DNA from: an uncultured Gammaproteobacteria bacterium
Lineage (GTDB): Bacteria > Pseudomonadota > Gammaproteobacteria > Arenicellales > JAANXG01
Assembly: GCA_947259705.1 (NCBI GenBank)
Contig: CAMYNL010000025.1
Coordinates: forward strand, 1 to 45,481
Direction: 5' to 3'
Length of the DNA: 45,481 bases
The notes beneath the pieces are model-generated. The model had not been told where the DNA came from, searched no databases, and saw only the letters and a program-made list of their open reading frames with translations. The translations under genes were made by a program, and so were the position numbers. Of this stretch, positions 37,161 through 45,481 are shown piece after piece; the first letter of the stretch is position 1; every line of letters starts with the position of its first letter.

Positions 37161-38783
37161 ATGACCACAGCCGAGTCGTCCCGATCCCCGACGGGGCCGC
37201 TGCAGCGCTGGCTGCTGGGTCTGATCGTGCTTGGCATGATCTGGCGATGTACACGTTATGCGCTGGATTTCCCGCTGTGGGGCGATGAAGCCTTCGTGGC
37301 CAACAACATCGTGTTGCTGGATTTCGTCGATCTGGGTGGTGGCCTCGAACACTACCAGATCGTGCCCTGGTTGTTTCTGGCCCTGCAGTGGTTGCTGGCG
37401 CGCGTACTGGGATTCTCTGAGCACGCGCTGCGCCTGATGCCGTTGCTGGCTGGGATCGTCGGTATCGTGTTGTACGCTCGGTTGGCCAAGAAGGTTCTTC
37501 CCGGCGCTGCCGGCGTGCTCGCCGTAGCGTTTCTGGCGGCCGCTTACTATCCGGCCCGCCACGCGGTTGAGATCAAGCCCTATGCGACCGACCTGCTGGT
37601 CGCAGTGTTGATACTGCTCGCGGCCTGGCGATGCATCGAGCATCCTCGGACCCGGGAAGTCGTGCTGCTTGGGGCCGTCACCATCGCCGGAGTGTGGGCC
37701 AGTTATCCCGCCGTGTTCGTGAGCTGCGGTGCCTGGCTGACCTTGTCCTGGTTTTGCTGGCGCGAGCGGCGGGACCTGCTTCCCTTCACCATCGGTCTTG
37801 GCCTGGCATGCGGCGCCAGCTTCGTGGTGATGTATTTTGCAGTGGGCCGGGACCAGTCGGCAGCCGCGGGCGAAGTGCTGGCCAACCTGGATCTGTGGGC
37901 GCGGACCTTTCCGCCCATCGACCAGCCGTGGCGCTTGCCGCAGTGGTTTGTTCACGTGCATTTGGGCAGGATGTTTGCTTACCCGATCGGTGGCGACGGT
38001 GGGGGTAGCGCCCTGACCTTTCTCGCGTTCTGTATCGGTGCCGTGGTGGTCTGGCGAAAAGAGCGGGTGACCGCGATGTTGCTGTTGACGCCGTTTGGTT
38101 TTACCTTCATCGCGGCCGCCCTGCAGGCCTATCCCTATGGCGGCAGCGCCCGGGTCGCCCAGCACCTGGCGCCCGCGATCTGCCTGCTGGCGGCCGCCGG
38201 CGTGCACTACGTCGTCACCGGCCGGTTCCGCGGCGAGGACAGGGAGCGCAGGGTGCACTGGGTACTGGGCCTTTGTGCCCTGATCATCCTGGCCGGGATC
38301 GCCCGTGACATCGCCAAGCCGTATAAGACCCGGTCGGACCTGGATAATCGAAGAATCGTGCTCGGCCTGCTGCGCGGCGCGCCTCCCGGCACGCTATGGA
38401 ACGTGTTCGGCAACTGGGACGGGCGGAGCGACACCCCCAACTTCTATGACTGGGCAGGCCCGGCCGCGCGGCTGCGCTACTACCTGGTCCGTGACCCGGA
38501 CGCACGGGTATTCTGGGGCGCAGACCCGCTGGCGTTGCCGGCAGCCGGGCGCATCAAGCTGCTGGCCTACCACAGTCCCGACAGCACGTTTCCCGAGCGT
38601 CTGTTCGATTCTTACCTGGCCCGTTTCCAGGCGCTGTGGGGTAAACCGAAGGTCAGCGAGCACCTGTTCGAGCAGGCCCCGGAACGGATTATCGTATACA
38701 GTTTCGCGGGCGGCGGCCGGACCGGGGCGGACCGGCACGGTTTGTTCGCGGTACAATCACTCTCCCATGCCAACAGCCGGTGA
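37161..38783 (+). CDS. GT-C fold membrane glycosyltransferase-like protein
   Basis: A polytopic inner-membrane protein (540 aa) resembling the PMT_2/ArnT group. After the first membrane segment comes FPLWGDEAFVANNIV, the acidic Asp-Glu loop where GT-C enzymes bind the polyprenyl donor. Further on are YYPARHAVEIKPYATDLLVA (a segment conserved in this group) and a soluble C-terminal domain with VFGNWDGRSDTPNFYDW. It differs in sequence from the similar protein at 18371-19996 but shares the layout. Substrates unknown. Fumarase follows 19 bp downstream, perhaps by chance. Confidence 0.75.
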   Translation: MTTAESSRSPTGPLQRWLLGLIVLGMIWRCTRYALDFPLWGDEAFVANNIVLLDFVDLGGGLEHYQIVPWLFLALQWLLARVLGFSEHALRLMPLLAGIVGIVLYARLAKKVLPGAAGVLAVAFLAAAYYPARHAVEIKPYATDLLVAVLILLAAWRCIEHPRTREVVLLGAVTIAGVWASYPAVFVSCGAWLTLSWFCWRERRDLLPFTIGLGLACGASFVVMYFAVGRDQSAAAGEVLANLDLWARTFPPIDQPWRLPQWFVHVHLGRMFAYPIGGDGGGSALTFLAFCIGAVVVWRKERVTAMLLLTPFGFTFIAAALQAYPYGGSARVAQHLAPAICLLAAAGVHYVVTGRFRGEDRERRVHWVLGLCALIILAGIARDIAKPYKTRSDLDNRRIVLGLLRGAPPGTLWNVFGNWDGRSDTPNFYDWAGPAARLRYYLVRDPDARVFWGADPLALPAAGRIKLLAYHSPDSTFPERLFDSYLARFQALWGKPKVSEHLFEQAPERIIVYSFAGGGRTGADRHGLFAVQSLSHANSR

Positions 38784-38802
38784 CGACCGGGACCGACTCG
38801 CC

Positions 38803-40323
38803 ATGACAAGCGTTCGCCAGGAAGACTTCATTGCCAGCATCGCCGACGCGCTGCAGTTCATCTCCTATTACCACCCCGTCGACTTCATAGAGGCGGTACA
38901 TGCCGCCTACGAAAAGGAACAGTCTCCGGCGGCCAGGGATGCCATGGCACAGATCCTGATCAATTCCCGCATGTGCGCCGAAGGCAAGCGTCCCGTGTGC
39001 CAGGACACCGGCATCGTGGTGGTGTTCCTTGAGATCGGTATGGACGTGCGCTGGGATGCGACCATGGGTATCGAGGAGATGGTGAATGAAGGAGTGCGGC
39101 GGGCCTACCTGCACCCGGAAAACACCTTGCGCGCATCCATCGTCAGTGATCCGGTCGGGGCGCGGACCAACACCCGCGATAACACGCCTGCCGTGGTCCA
39201 CATGCGACTGGTGCCGGGAGACACGGTGGAGGTCAAACTCGCGGCCAAGGGCGGCGGTTCCGAGAACAAATCCAAGATAGCGATGCTCAATCCCAGTGAC
39301 AGCATCGTGGACTGGGTTGTCAAGACCGTGCCCACCATGGGCGCCGGGTGGTGTCCGCCCGGCATGCTGGGGCTGGGCATCGGCGGCAGCGCCGAGAAGG
39401 CGGCGGTGCTGGCCAAGGAATCGCTGATGGACCCCATCGATATCCACCACCTGCGCGAGCGCGGGCCGCGAAACGCGGTGGAGGAACTGCGCCTGCAGTT
39501 GTTCGAGGCGGTAAACGACCTGGGAATCGGGGCGCAGGGCCTGGGTGGGTTGACAACCGTACTCGATGTCAAGGTCAAGGACTTTCCCACCCATGCGGCC
39601 TCCAAACCGGTGGCCATGATTCCCAACTGCGCCGCCACTAGGCACGCCCACTTCACCCTGGACGGCAGCGGTCCGGTCACCCTGGAACCACCGGGTCTGG
39701 AAAACTGGCCGCAGATCACCTGGGACGTCGGTCCCGGCGCAAGGCGCGTGAACCTGGATTCGATCTCCCGCCCGGATGTTCAGAACTGGCGGCCCGGCGA
39801 GACCCTGCTGCTGTCCGGCAGGCTGCTCACCGGCCGCGACGCCGCCCATAAACGCATCGTGGACATGCTGGCTCGCGGCGAGCGCCTGCCGGAAGGTGTC
39901 GATTTCCGTGACCGGTTCATCTACTACGTCGGCCCGGTCGACCCGGTGGGTGACGAAGTCGTCGGCCCGGCTGGACCGACCACCGCGACGCGCATGGACA
40001 AGTTCACCGAGACTATGCTGGCGGAGACGGGGTTGATCGGCATGGTAGGCAAAGCGGAACGCGGTCAGGCCGCTATCGACGCCATTCGCCGGCACCAGGC
40101 GGTCTACCTGATGGCGGTGGGCGGAGCCGCCTATCTGGTTTCCAAGGCGATACGCGCTTCCCGCGTGGTGGCGTTCGACGACCTGGGCATGGAAGCGATA
40201 CACGAGTTCGAGGTAAGGGACATGCCAGTGACCGTGGCGGTGGACAGCCGTGGCGAGTCCGTGCATCGGACCGGCCCCGAGGAGTGGCGCGTCAAGATCA
40301 GCGAGATCAAGCGCTCCGCCTGA
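38803..40323 (+). CDS. class I fumarate hydratase (4Fe-4S)
   Basis: Interconverts fumarate and malate in the TCA cycle and is an oxygen-labile iron-sulfur enzyme (FumA/FumB type). The N-terminal alpha domain has KRPVCQDTGIVVVF (cluster Cys66), IVSDPVGARTNTRDNTPA, KGGGSENKSKIAML and GWCPPGMLGLGIGG; MIPNCAATRHAHF is the further cysteine site. The beta domain has LLLSGRLLTGRDAAHKR, YVGPVDPVGDEVVGPAGPTTATRMD and VAFDDLGMEAIHEFEV. 506 aa, full length in one chain. The start is set at ATG 38803; ATG 38767 is possible but overlaps the previous gene. Confidence 0.95.
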   Translation: MTSVRQEDFIASIADALQFISYYHPVDFIEAVHAAYEKEQSPAARDAMAQILINSRMCAEGKRPVCQDTGIVVVFLEIGMDVRWDATMGIEEMVNEGVRRAYLHPENTLRASIVSDPVGARTNTRDNTPAVVHMRLVPGDTVEVKLAAKGGGSENKSKIAMLNPSDSIVDWVVKTVPTMGAGWCPPGMLGLGIGGSAEKAAVLAKESLMDPIDIHHLRERGPRNAVEELRLQLFEAVNDLGIGAQGLGGLTTVLDVKVKDFPTHAASKPVAMIPNCAATRHAHFTLDGSGPVTLEPPGLENWPQITWDVGPGARRVNLDSISRPDVQNWRPGETLLLSGRLLTGRDAAHKRIVDMLARGERLPEGVDFRDRFIYYVGPVDPVGDEVVGPAGPTTATRMDKFTETMLAETGLIGMVGKAERGQAAIDAIRRHQAVYLMAVGGAAYLVSKAIRASRVVAFDDLGMEAIHEFEVRDMPVTVAVDSRGESVHRTGPEEWRVKISEIKRSA

Positions 40324-40506
40324 GCGCTGACTCGGGAAGTGGTTTTCATACCGGGGAAGGGGGCGTTCCGGCGCCGTGGCCTTGATTACCCAGCTACATT
40401 GGGCTAAGCGAAATAAGTAGAAACACAAATATAATGCGGTGGACCGGCGTTGGACTTGAGGAATCGTGTGCCGATGCCGGAGTACCGGCGGCGAGGGCAA
40501 TGAGCC

Positions 40507-40884
40507 TTGATTAGATTGATAAACTGCTTACGCAAGCGGTCCGAGCTGTCGGATGAGGAGTTCCGGCGCTTCTGGATGGACGGCAAGTTCGACGAACTCA
40601 TACACCGCGTGGTGCAACTGACCTCGGTCGAGCAGTATGGCAAGAACCTGACGCTCAGGGTCGACGCCAACGATACCTTCATGCGGGAGCGGGGCAGCGG
40701 CGAACCCTATGACGGCATCCTGGAATACTGGTGGATCAATGCCCACGAGCTGATGGAGGTCTACGAGACCCCACCGGCCCGGGAACTGATGGACGAGATG
40801 CTGGAATATCAGCGGCAGTTCGTTGATTTGAGTCGCAGCGTCATCTTTTTCACCGAGTGTGAGATGATCGGCCCGATGCTCTGA
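40507..40884 (+). CDS. EthD-domain protein
   Basis: A 125-residue dimeric alpha/beta-barrel (ferredoxin-like) protein. It starts MIRLINCLRKRSELSDEEF and continues RRFWMDGKFDELI, the usual EthD opening (I..C..R....S.EEF..YW). It lacks a recognised catalytic set. The start is a TTG at 40507 with GAGGG about 10 bases upstream; an ATG at 40500 in another frame opens only a four-codon ORF. Such proteins often accompany catabolic clusters and may assist or degrade pathway intermediates; function unknown. Confidence 0.8.
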   Translation: MIRLINCLRKRSELSDEEFRRFWMDGKFDELIHRVVQLTSVEQYGKNLTLRVDANDTFMRERGSGEPYDGILEYWWINAHELMEVYETPPARELMDEMLEYQRQFVDLSRSVIFFTECEMIGPML

Positions 40885-40971
40885 GGCTCCCCGGGAACGC
40901 GGCCCGGGTGAACCGCAAGCGCCGGGATACCAGCCACTCAGGCGCGGCGCCAACGCTGATTGTGCCCGGCC

Positions 40972-41476
40972 TCACGGGTTCGGGTAATCAGGCACTCCGC
41001 CGCCCTGCGGCGTCACCCGCATGATATCCGGGGTCGGGTCCTCGATGTCGCAGGTTTTGCCGTGCACGCGGCAGTTCTGGGCGTTGATCTGCAGCCTGGG
41101 GTTACTGTCATCCTCGTCACGCAGCATCTCGTAGACACCGGCAGGACAATAGTGCTGCTAGGGTGCCTCGTCGCGGGCGAGATTGATGCTGACCAGCATG
41201 GCGGGCAGCCGCGTCGCCCCCCTGACCGCGCAGCAACAGGAAACTCTGTTCGCTGACGGCGGTGCGCATGGGGGCGCCGCGCTGCCGCCAGACGGGGATA
41301 AGTTCATCGCGGGCGCGGGTCCCCGGCACTGCGCCCGACAGCACGTGGGCGCCCACCTCGGAGCCTTTTTCCGGGACGCAAACGCTGATCTCGTGGCCAT
41401 GCTGCCGGCAAAGCTGCCGCCGGGCGGTGGACGTTCCGGCCGGCCCGGCGCCGGCAACGACCACGTCATGTGCCAT
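40972..41476 (-). pseudogene. ETF-ubiquinone oxidoreductase reduced to its two ends
   Basis: ETF-QO passes electrons from ETF to ubiquinone and is normally about 550 aa. Here the minus strand begins with MAHDVVVAGAGPAGTSTARR, then EISVCVPEKGSEVGAHVLSG and DELIPVWRQRGAPM, the FAD-binding N-terminus. A frameshifted trace (GATRLPAMLVSINLARDEAP) follows, then directly the family's last 60 residues: [43 protein letters not shown] and [10 protein letters not shown], ending at TGA 40972-40974. About 400 residues are missing between them. The cluster motif, normally NCVHCKTCDI, reads [11 protein letters not shown], so one Cys is gone as well. It is clearly dead. It lies between the EthD and thioesterase genes, both on the opposite strand. 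Confidence 0.9.
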
Positions 41477-41611
41477 GGATTCGTGTCGCATCGTTGCTCC
41501 GGTAAGGAGATGAAGAGGTTATTATATCTGCACTGGCCACGCGGGCCGGGGGGTCTTGTGCGGGCGGCGGCCTGCACCATTCGAGATAACAACCGATACA
41601 GAGAGGTCATA

Positions 41612-42049
41612 GTGGCGTTGACCCTGGAACAGGCCCACCGGCGCGGGCGCGGGACACTGGTGGAACATCTTGGGTTGGTATTCGAGCATGTCGAGCCCGG
41701 GCACACCGCGGCCCACCTCGACATTTGCCCCCACCATCTCGCCCCCAACGGCTACCTGCACGCAGCGACCGTGGTAACGCTCGCCGATACCTGCTGCGGA
41801 TACGGAGCGATCGCCAGTCTGCCAGTAAGCGCAGAGAACTTCACCACCATTGAACTCAAATCGAATTTCATCAGCACCGCGCGCAGCGGCCGCATCTATT
41901 GTGACGCTCGCATGGCCCACGGCGGCCGTAACACCCAGGTGTGGGACGCCGAGGTGAAGGAGGACGGCAGCGGAAAGATCATTGCGCTGTTCCGCTGTAC
42001 CCAAATCATGCTCTATCCGCCCAGAACCGAACCGGCGGCTGCCCGTTGA
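41612..42049 (+). CDS. hotdog thioesterase (PaaI/YdiI-like)
   Basis: A 145-aa hotdog-fold acyl-CoA thioesterase. GTLVEHLGLVFEHVEPGHTA is followed by HLAPNGYLHAATVVTLADTC (His..Gly then the catalytic-region Asp), FTTIELKSNFISTARSG and GGRNTQVWDAEVKEDGSGK. The start is GTG 41612, with AGAGAGG 5 bases upstream; the frame is open further upstream but there it is antisense to the ETF-QO remnant. It precedes the HSD10-like gene by 58 bp and probably belongs to the same transcript. Confidence 0.87.
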   Translation: MALTLEQAHRRGRGTLVEHLGLVFEHVEPGHTAAHLDICPHHLAPNGYLHAATVVTLADTCCGYGAIASLPVSAENFTTIELKSNFISTARSGRIYCDARMAHGGRNTQVWDAEVKEDGSGKIIALFRCTQIMLYPPRTEPAAAR

Positions 42050-42107
42050 CCGCATCCTCTGCTTGCATGAAATTCAACACGTCGAACAGTAATATAAGGG
42101 GTATGCC

Positions 42108-42872
42108 ATGAATCTCGAAGGCCAGGCGGCGATCGTTACCGGAGGTGCCTCCGGTATGGGGGCGGCTACCGCCCATGCGCTGGCGGTTGCCGGCGCCAGG
42201 GTCGCGCTGATGGATACCAACCGCGAGGCGCTGGCGCAGGTGGCAAAGCAAATCGACGGCCTGGCGCTGTATTGCGATATCACCAGCGCCGACAACGCCG
42301 AGCAGGCAGTCAACGCCGCGCGGGACCGGCACGGCCCGGCGCGGGTGCTGATCAACTGTGCCGGCATTGCGCCTGCCCGGCGCATCGTCGGACGCGACGG
42401 CCCGATGCCGCTGGATGCCTTTCGGCAGGTGATCGAAGTGAACCTCGTGGGTTCATTCAACCTGCTGCGGCTGGTGGCCGCGGACCTGTACGGCACGGAC
42501 GCCTTGGATGAAGATGGAGAGCGGGGAGTGATCATCAACACCGCCTCGGTGGCGGCCTTCGAGGGCCAGGTCGGACAGGCCGCCTACAGCGCCTCCAAGG
42601 GCGGTGTGGTGGCGCTCACCCTGCAGGCGGCGCGCGACCTCGCCAACGCGGGTATCAGGGTGGTGACTATAGCGCCCGGCTTCGTCGCCACCCCGATGCT
42701 GCTCGGCATGCCGGAGGAGGTGCAGCAGAGCCTGGCGCAGCAGTCCCCGTTCCCAAAGAGATTCGCCCGTCCCGAGGAATATGCCAAGCTGGCGCTGCAC
42801 ATCATCGACAACAAGATGATCAACGGCGAGGTGATCCGGCTTGACGGCGCTGCCCGGATGCAGCCGAGGTAA
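42108..42872 (+). CDS. 3-hydroxyacyl-CoA dehydrogenase, HSD10-type SDR
   Basis: A short-chain dehydrogenase (254 aa) most like HSD17B10 / 3-hydroxyacyl-CoA dehydrogenase type 2, which oxidises 3-hydroxy-2-methylbutyryl-CoA and related substrates with NAD. The nucleotide site is AIVTGGASGMGAATAHAL, with LINCAGIAPARR next. The active site is NTASVAAFEGQVGQAAYSASK (Ser, Tyr, Lys), followed by IAPGFVATPMLLGMPEEV and FPKRFARPEEYAKL, both typical of HSD10. A ribosome-binding AAGGGG precedes the ATG. It supplies the third beta-oxidation step beside the crotonase. Confidence 0.93.
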   Translation: MNLEGQAAIVTGGASGMGAATAHALAVAGARVALMDTNREALAQVAKQIDGLALYCDITSADNAEQAVNAARDRHGPARVLINCAGIAPARRIVGRDGPMPLDAFRQVIEVNLVGSFNLLRLVAADLYGTDALDEDGERGVIINTASVAAFEGQVGQAAYSASKGGVVALTLQAARDLANAGIRVVTIAPGFVATPMLLGMPEEVQQSLAQQSPFPKRFARPEEYAKLALHIIDNKMINGEVIRLDGAARMQPR

Positions 42873-42904
42873 GTACCCGCCAGCCCGCGCCGGATCGGTG
42901 TGGC

Positions 42905-43465
42905 TCAGTCCTCGCCCTGGTAATGCTCCGGCCAGATGCGTTTGACCACATCACCATCCGGAGCATAGGCGCGGCAGCTGCCGAGCAGGGCGGGCCGGCT
43001 GCGCGCCGGAGCCTCGCCGCGCTCGCGAGCCCTGACCGGGGCGATGGTCTGGAACGCGGTGGTGGCTGCCGGCCCGAGCAGTTCGCGCAGATGGGTGCAC
43101 CCCTCGACGCCGCCGATTCGTTTATCGACGCGGCGGCGAAAGCCCGGGCCCAGGCGCATGCCCTGCAGGCGGGCGAAGGTCTCGGCGCCCTGCGGGCATA
43201 CACTGTAGGGCCCGTAATCCGTGCGGGCTTCGGCGTGCCTAATCACCATGTCGTCGTCCAACGTCAGGCGCAACCACATCCTGTGTACCGGTTCGCCGGG
43301 CCTGACCTCGCCGCGGTCGTGGTTCTCGAAGACATAGGTCTTGGTGTCCAGCAGCTCCGCCTCGATCTCCCACAGCCCGTCATCGCGACGGTAGCCACGG
43401 CATTGAATGCGGCGCTCGTGCAGGAGCTGCCTGCCGATGGATGATGCGTTTCCGGTGGGGTCCAT
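42905..43465 (-). CDS. DUF2889 family protein
   Basis: A 186-aa protein of the DUF2889 family, of unknown function but commonly encoded with aromatic or steroid-type catabolic genes. It starts MDPTGNASSIGRQLLHERRI and has WEIEAELLDTKTYVF, a middle segment MWLRLTLDDDMVIRHAEART, CPQGAETFARLQGMRLGPGF, VEGCTHLRELLGPAATTAFQ and a final LLGSCRAYAPDGDVVKR. It lies 29 bp downstream of the acyl-CoA ligase stop, so the two form an operon. Confidence 0.9.
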   Translation of the reverse strand: MDPTGNASSIGRQLLHERRIQCRGYRRDDGLWEIEAELLDTKTYVFENHDRGEVRPGEPVHRMWLRLTLDDDMVIRHAEARTDYGPYSVCPQGAETFARLQGMRLGPGFRRRVDKRIGGVEGCTHLRELLGPAATTAFQTIAPVRARERGEAPARSRPALLGSCRAYAPDGDVVKRIWPEHYQGED

Positions 43466-43494
43466 GATGTATAAGTTCGCGGTGAGGATGCGGC

Positions 43495-45144
43495 TCAGTT
43501 GAGGCTGCCGAGGCTGTTGGCCTGCTCGCGCAACTTGAACTTCTGAATCTTTCCGGTGGAGGTCTTGGGCAAGTCGGCGAAGATCACGGTGCGCGGGCAC
43601 TTGTAACGGGCCAGCTTGTCGCGGCAGAAATCGATGATCTCCTGTTCTGATGCCGGTTTGCCTGGCCGCAGGGTAACGAAGGCGCACGGCGTCTCTCCCC
43701 ATTTATCATCGGGGCGCGCCACCACGGCGGCGGCCTCGATGGCCGGATGTTCGTAGAGGATATTCTCAACCTCGATGGAGGAGATGTTCTCTCCGCCGGA
43801 GATGATGATGTCCTTCGAGCGGTCCTTGAGCTGTATATAGCCGTCGCGATGCATGACGCCGAGGTCACCGGAATGGAACCAGCCGCCGGCCAGGGATTTC
43901 TCCGTCGTCGGCGCGTTCTTCAGGTAACCCTTCATCACGATGTTGCCCCGGAACATTACCTCGCCGATGGTCTCGCCGTCGCGCGGCACCGGCTGCATGG
44001 TCTCGGGATCGCGGACGTCCAGCCCCTCCAGTACGTGGTAGGGGACTCCCTGCCTTGACTTCTGCATGGCGCGGGCCTCGTCGTCGAGGCTGTTCCACTG
44101 TTCCTTCCAGGCGCACATCACCGCGGGACCGTAGGTCTCGGTCAAGCCGTACACATGGGTGACGTGAAATCCTTCCTTTTCCATGGATGCCAGCACCGAT
44201 GCCGGCGGCGGCGCCGCCGCGGTCATAGCGCGCACCTGGTGGCTGAATGGTCGCCGCTCCGCCTCGCTGGCGTTGATCACCATGCCCAGCACCACGGGAG
44301 CGCCGCAGAAATGGGTGACCTTCTGCTCGGCGATGGCGCGGTAGATCGTGGCGCCGCTGACCTTGCGCAGGCATACGCTGGTGCCGGCGACGGCGGCCAG
44401 GGTCCAGGGAAAGCACCAGCCGTTGCAATGGAACATGGGCAGGGTCCACAGGTAAACGGGATGGTGGCCCATGTCCCAGCCCACGGCGTTGCTCAATGCA
44501 TTGAGATAGGCGCCGCGGTGATGATAAACGACGCCTTTCGGATCACCCGTCGTGCCAGAGGTATAGTTGAGCGATATCGCCCGCCATTCGTCGCGCGGCA
44601 GTTCCCACTGGAACTCTTCGTCGCCGCCGGCCAGGAAGGATTCGTAGTCCGTCTCGCCCAGCGTCTCGCCGCCCTCCGCCTGTGGGTCGACGATGTCGAT
44701 CACCAGGGGCGACTGGTTGCACTCGGTCAGGGCCTGCTTGACGGCATCCGAGAACTCCGTGTCGGTAATGAGCACCTTGGCCGCGGCATGGTCGAGGATG
44801 AAGGCGATGGCGGCGGCGTCCAGGCGGGTATTGATGGTGTTGAGTATGGCGCCGGCCATGCCGACGCCGAAATGGGCCTCGAAAATGGCGGGGATGTTGG
44901 GCGCGATGACGGCCACCGTATCCCCGGCGCCGATACCGCGATCACGCAGAGCCGATGCCAGCCGGCGGCAGCGCTCATAGGTCTCGGCCCAGGTGTACGT
45001 CAGATCGCCGTGGACAACCGATTTGTATTCCGGGTATACCGCCGCGGTGCGGCGGATGAAGCTGAGCGGTGACAGCGGGGTGTAGTTGGCGCGATTTCGG
45101 TCCAGTCCCTCGGCGTAGGGACCGGTATCTACGGGGTCGTTCAT
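43495..45144 (-). CDS. acyl-CoA ligase (AMP-forming)
   Basis: An ANL-superfamily ligase of 549 aa activating a carboxylic acid to its CoA ester in the cytoplasm. The P-loop is LNYTSGTTGDPKGVVYHHRG, then come LPMFHCNGWCFPWTLAAVAG, the A5 region VYGLTETYGPAVMCAW, GWFHSGDLGVMHRDGYIQLKD, the hinge SKDIIISGGENISS and the catalytic Lys in PKTSTGKIQKFKLRE. The sequence type is that of the plant AAE/Thermus fatty acyl-CoA synthetase group, so a short- to medium-chain or branched acid is likely; substrate unknown. ATG 45144 begins the conserved sequence (MNDPVDTGPYAEGL); the frame's longer extension upstream is not family-like. First gene of an operon with DUF2889. Confidence 0.93.
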   Translation of the reverse strand: MNDPVDTGPYAEGLDRNRANYTPLSPLSFIRRTAAVYPEYKSVVHGDLTYTWAETYERCRRLASALRDRGIGAGDTVAVIAPNIPAIFEAHFGVGMAGAILNTINTRLDAAAIAFILDHAAAKVLITDTEFSDAVKQALTECNQSPLVIDIVDPQAEGGETLGETDYESFLAGGDEEFQWELPRDEWRAISLNYTSGTTGDPKGVVYHHRGAYLNALSNAVGWDMGHHPVYLWTLPMFHCNGWCFPWTLAAVAGTSVCLRKVSGATIYRAIAEQKVTHFCGAPVVLGMVINASEAERRPFSHQVRAMTAAAPPPASVLASMEKEGFHVTHVYGLTETYGPAVMCAWKEQWNSLDDEARAMQKSRQGVPYHVLEGLDVRDPETMQPVPRDGETIGEVMFRGNIVMKGYLKNAPTTEKSLAGGWFHSGDLGVMHRDGYIQLKDRSKDIIISGGENISSIEVENILYEHPAIEAAAVVARPDDKWGETPCAFVTLRPGKPASEQEIIDFCRDKLARYKCPRTVIFADLPKTSTGKIQKFKLREQANSLGSLN

Positions 45145-45397
45145 GGCGGTGATAGCTCCCGGGCGTAATCGTTCAACAGCGAAGACCAGGCTTTGAATGG
45201 CTATCTTACCCGAGATGTACCCGATTGCACTCGTAAGAACAGCGGCCGGTCTGTCCGAATTCGGCCCTTTCCAGAAATCTGGCGCACCTGGCCGAATCGA
45301 ACCAAGCGCTGCCGCATCTAGCCAGAGTGCCGCCTTGAACTTCCAAACCGCACGCATTTCAATTCACATCAACAATAACGCTTGGAGGCGACGTACG
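45145..45397. other. intergenic region right of the acyl-CoA ligase gene
   Basis: No gene recognised. It must hold the promoter of the minus-strand ligase operon, but no convincing -35/-10 pair was found for it. A plus-strand promoter-like pair (below) precedes a possible gene at the window edge. Confidence 0.4.
45335..45363 (+). promoter_or_regulatory. candidate plus-strand promoter
   Basis: TTGAAC (45335-45340, 5 of 6 matches to the -35) is followed after 17 bp by TTCAAT (45358-45363, 4 of 6 matches to the -10). A GGAGG ribosome-binding sequence at 45384-45388 lies just downstream, before the ATG pair at 45398. Confidence 0.35.
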
Positions 45398-45481
45398 ATG
45401 ATGCACCGCTGTGGACAAGCTCGCGCGCAATCGGGGTGTAACCCGATAAGTCTCCGCGTTCGTTTCAGTAATGCGCGCATC
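45398..45481 (+). CDS. possible start of a gene cut by the window edge
   Basis: Starting from ATGATG at 45398, nine bases after GGAGG, the frame stays open for 28 codons to the end of the window and reads MMHRCGQARAQSGCNPISLR onward. The basic, cysteine-containing sequence matches nothing I know. It is supported only by the upstream promoter-like and ribosome-binding sequences, so it could be chance. Confidence 0.3.
   Translation, partial: MMHRCGQARAQSGCNPISLRVRFSNARI

Noticed and set aside
38689-40500. A 603-codon minus-strand frame across fumarase
   Set aside because: Shadow of the fumarase gene, whose Fe-S motifs are complete on the plus strand.

Overview
The window looks like chromosomal DNA of a GC-rich gammaproteobacterium, probably Chromatiales-like. 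This rests on gene content and codon use only: class I peptide release factor RF3, GluQ, cytochrome c5, type II NADH dehydrogenase, a DsrE-like secreted protein and a class I fumarase. No rRNA, tRNA, insertion sequence, CRISPR array or phage gene was recognised.

Left edge (1-2285): a visibly more AT-rich stretch with a group 1 glycosyltransferase and a GDP-mannose 4,6-dehydratase gene that is broken by an internal deletion. This looks like the end of a surface-polysaccharide cluster. From 2583 to about 21.7 kb come mainly housekeeping and envelope genes: prfC; a secreted methionine-repeat protein with a cytochrome c5; ndh facing a DsrE-like protein; gluQ; the aminopeptidase apeB followed by a small frameshifted Cys-containing ORF; a histone-deacetylase-like hydrolase; a fused SpmA/SpmB-type membrane protein; a VWA plus J-domain pair; a ChaN-PDZ lipoprotein head-to-head with an M1-like peptidase; two small proteins; a GT-C-type membrane protein; a CNT nucleoside transporter; and a HIT protein.

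From 21.8 kb to the right edge the window is dominated by acyl-CoA and short-chain acid metabolism. One run reads acuI-like reductase, acetoacetyl-CoA synthetase, alpha-methylacyl-CoA racemase, etfB, etfA and a long-form acyl-CoA dehydrogenase. Next are a hotdog thioesterase and a HAD dehalogenase. A minus-strand set follows, with a DUF1289 protein, a hydroxyacid-oxoacid transhydrogenase and a D-2-hydroxyacid dehydrogenase. Then come a CoA-binding protein with a MetY-like sulfhydrylase, an enoyl-CoA hydratase, a GT-C membrane protein, fumarase, an EthD-domain protein, a second hotdog thioesterase, an HSD10-like dehydrogenase, and a DUF2889 protein with an acyl-CoA ligase. Together these can activate, racemise, dehydrogenate, hydrate and oxidise a (possibly methyl-branched) acyl-CoA and pass C4 products to the TCA cycle. 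No thiolase is present here, and the true substrate is unknown.

Two things stand out. First, gene decay is repeated: the GDP-mannose dehydratase has an internal deletion, a TauE/SafE exporter is reduced to about 60 residues, the ETF-ubiquinone oxidoreductase is reduced to its two ends, and a small Cys-containing ORF appears frameshifted. Second, the gap after metY holds, on the minus strand, a perfect terminator preceded by a structured stretch with AAU repeats and a candidate promoter. This is a good candidate for an unannotated Hfq-type small RNA.
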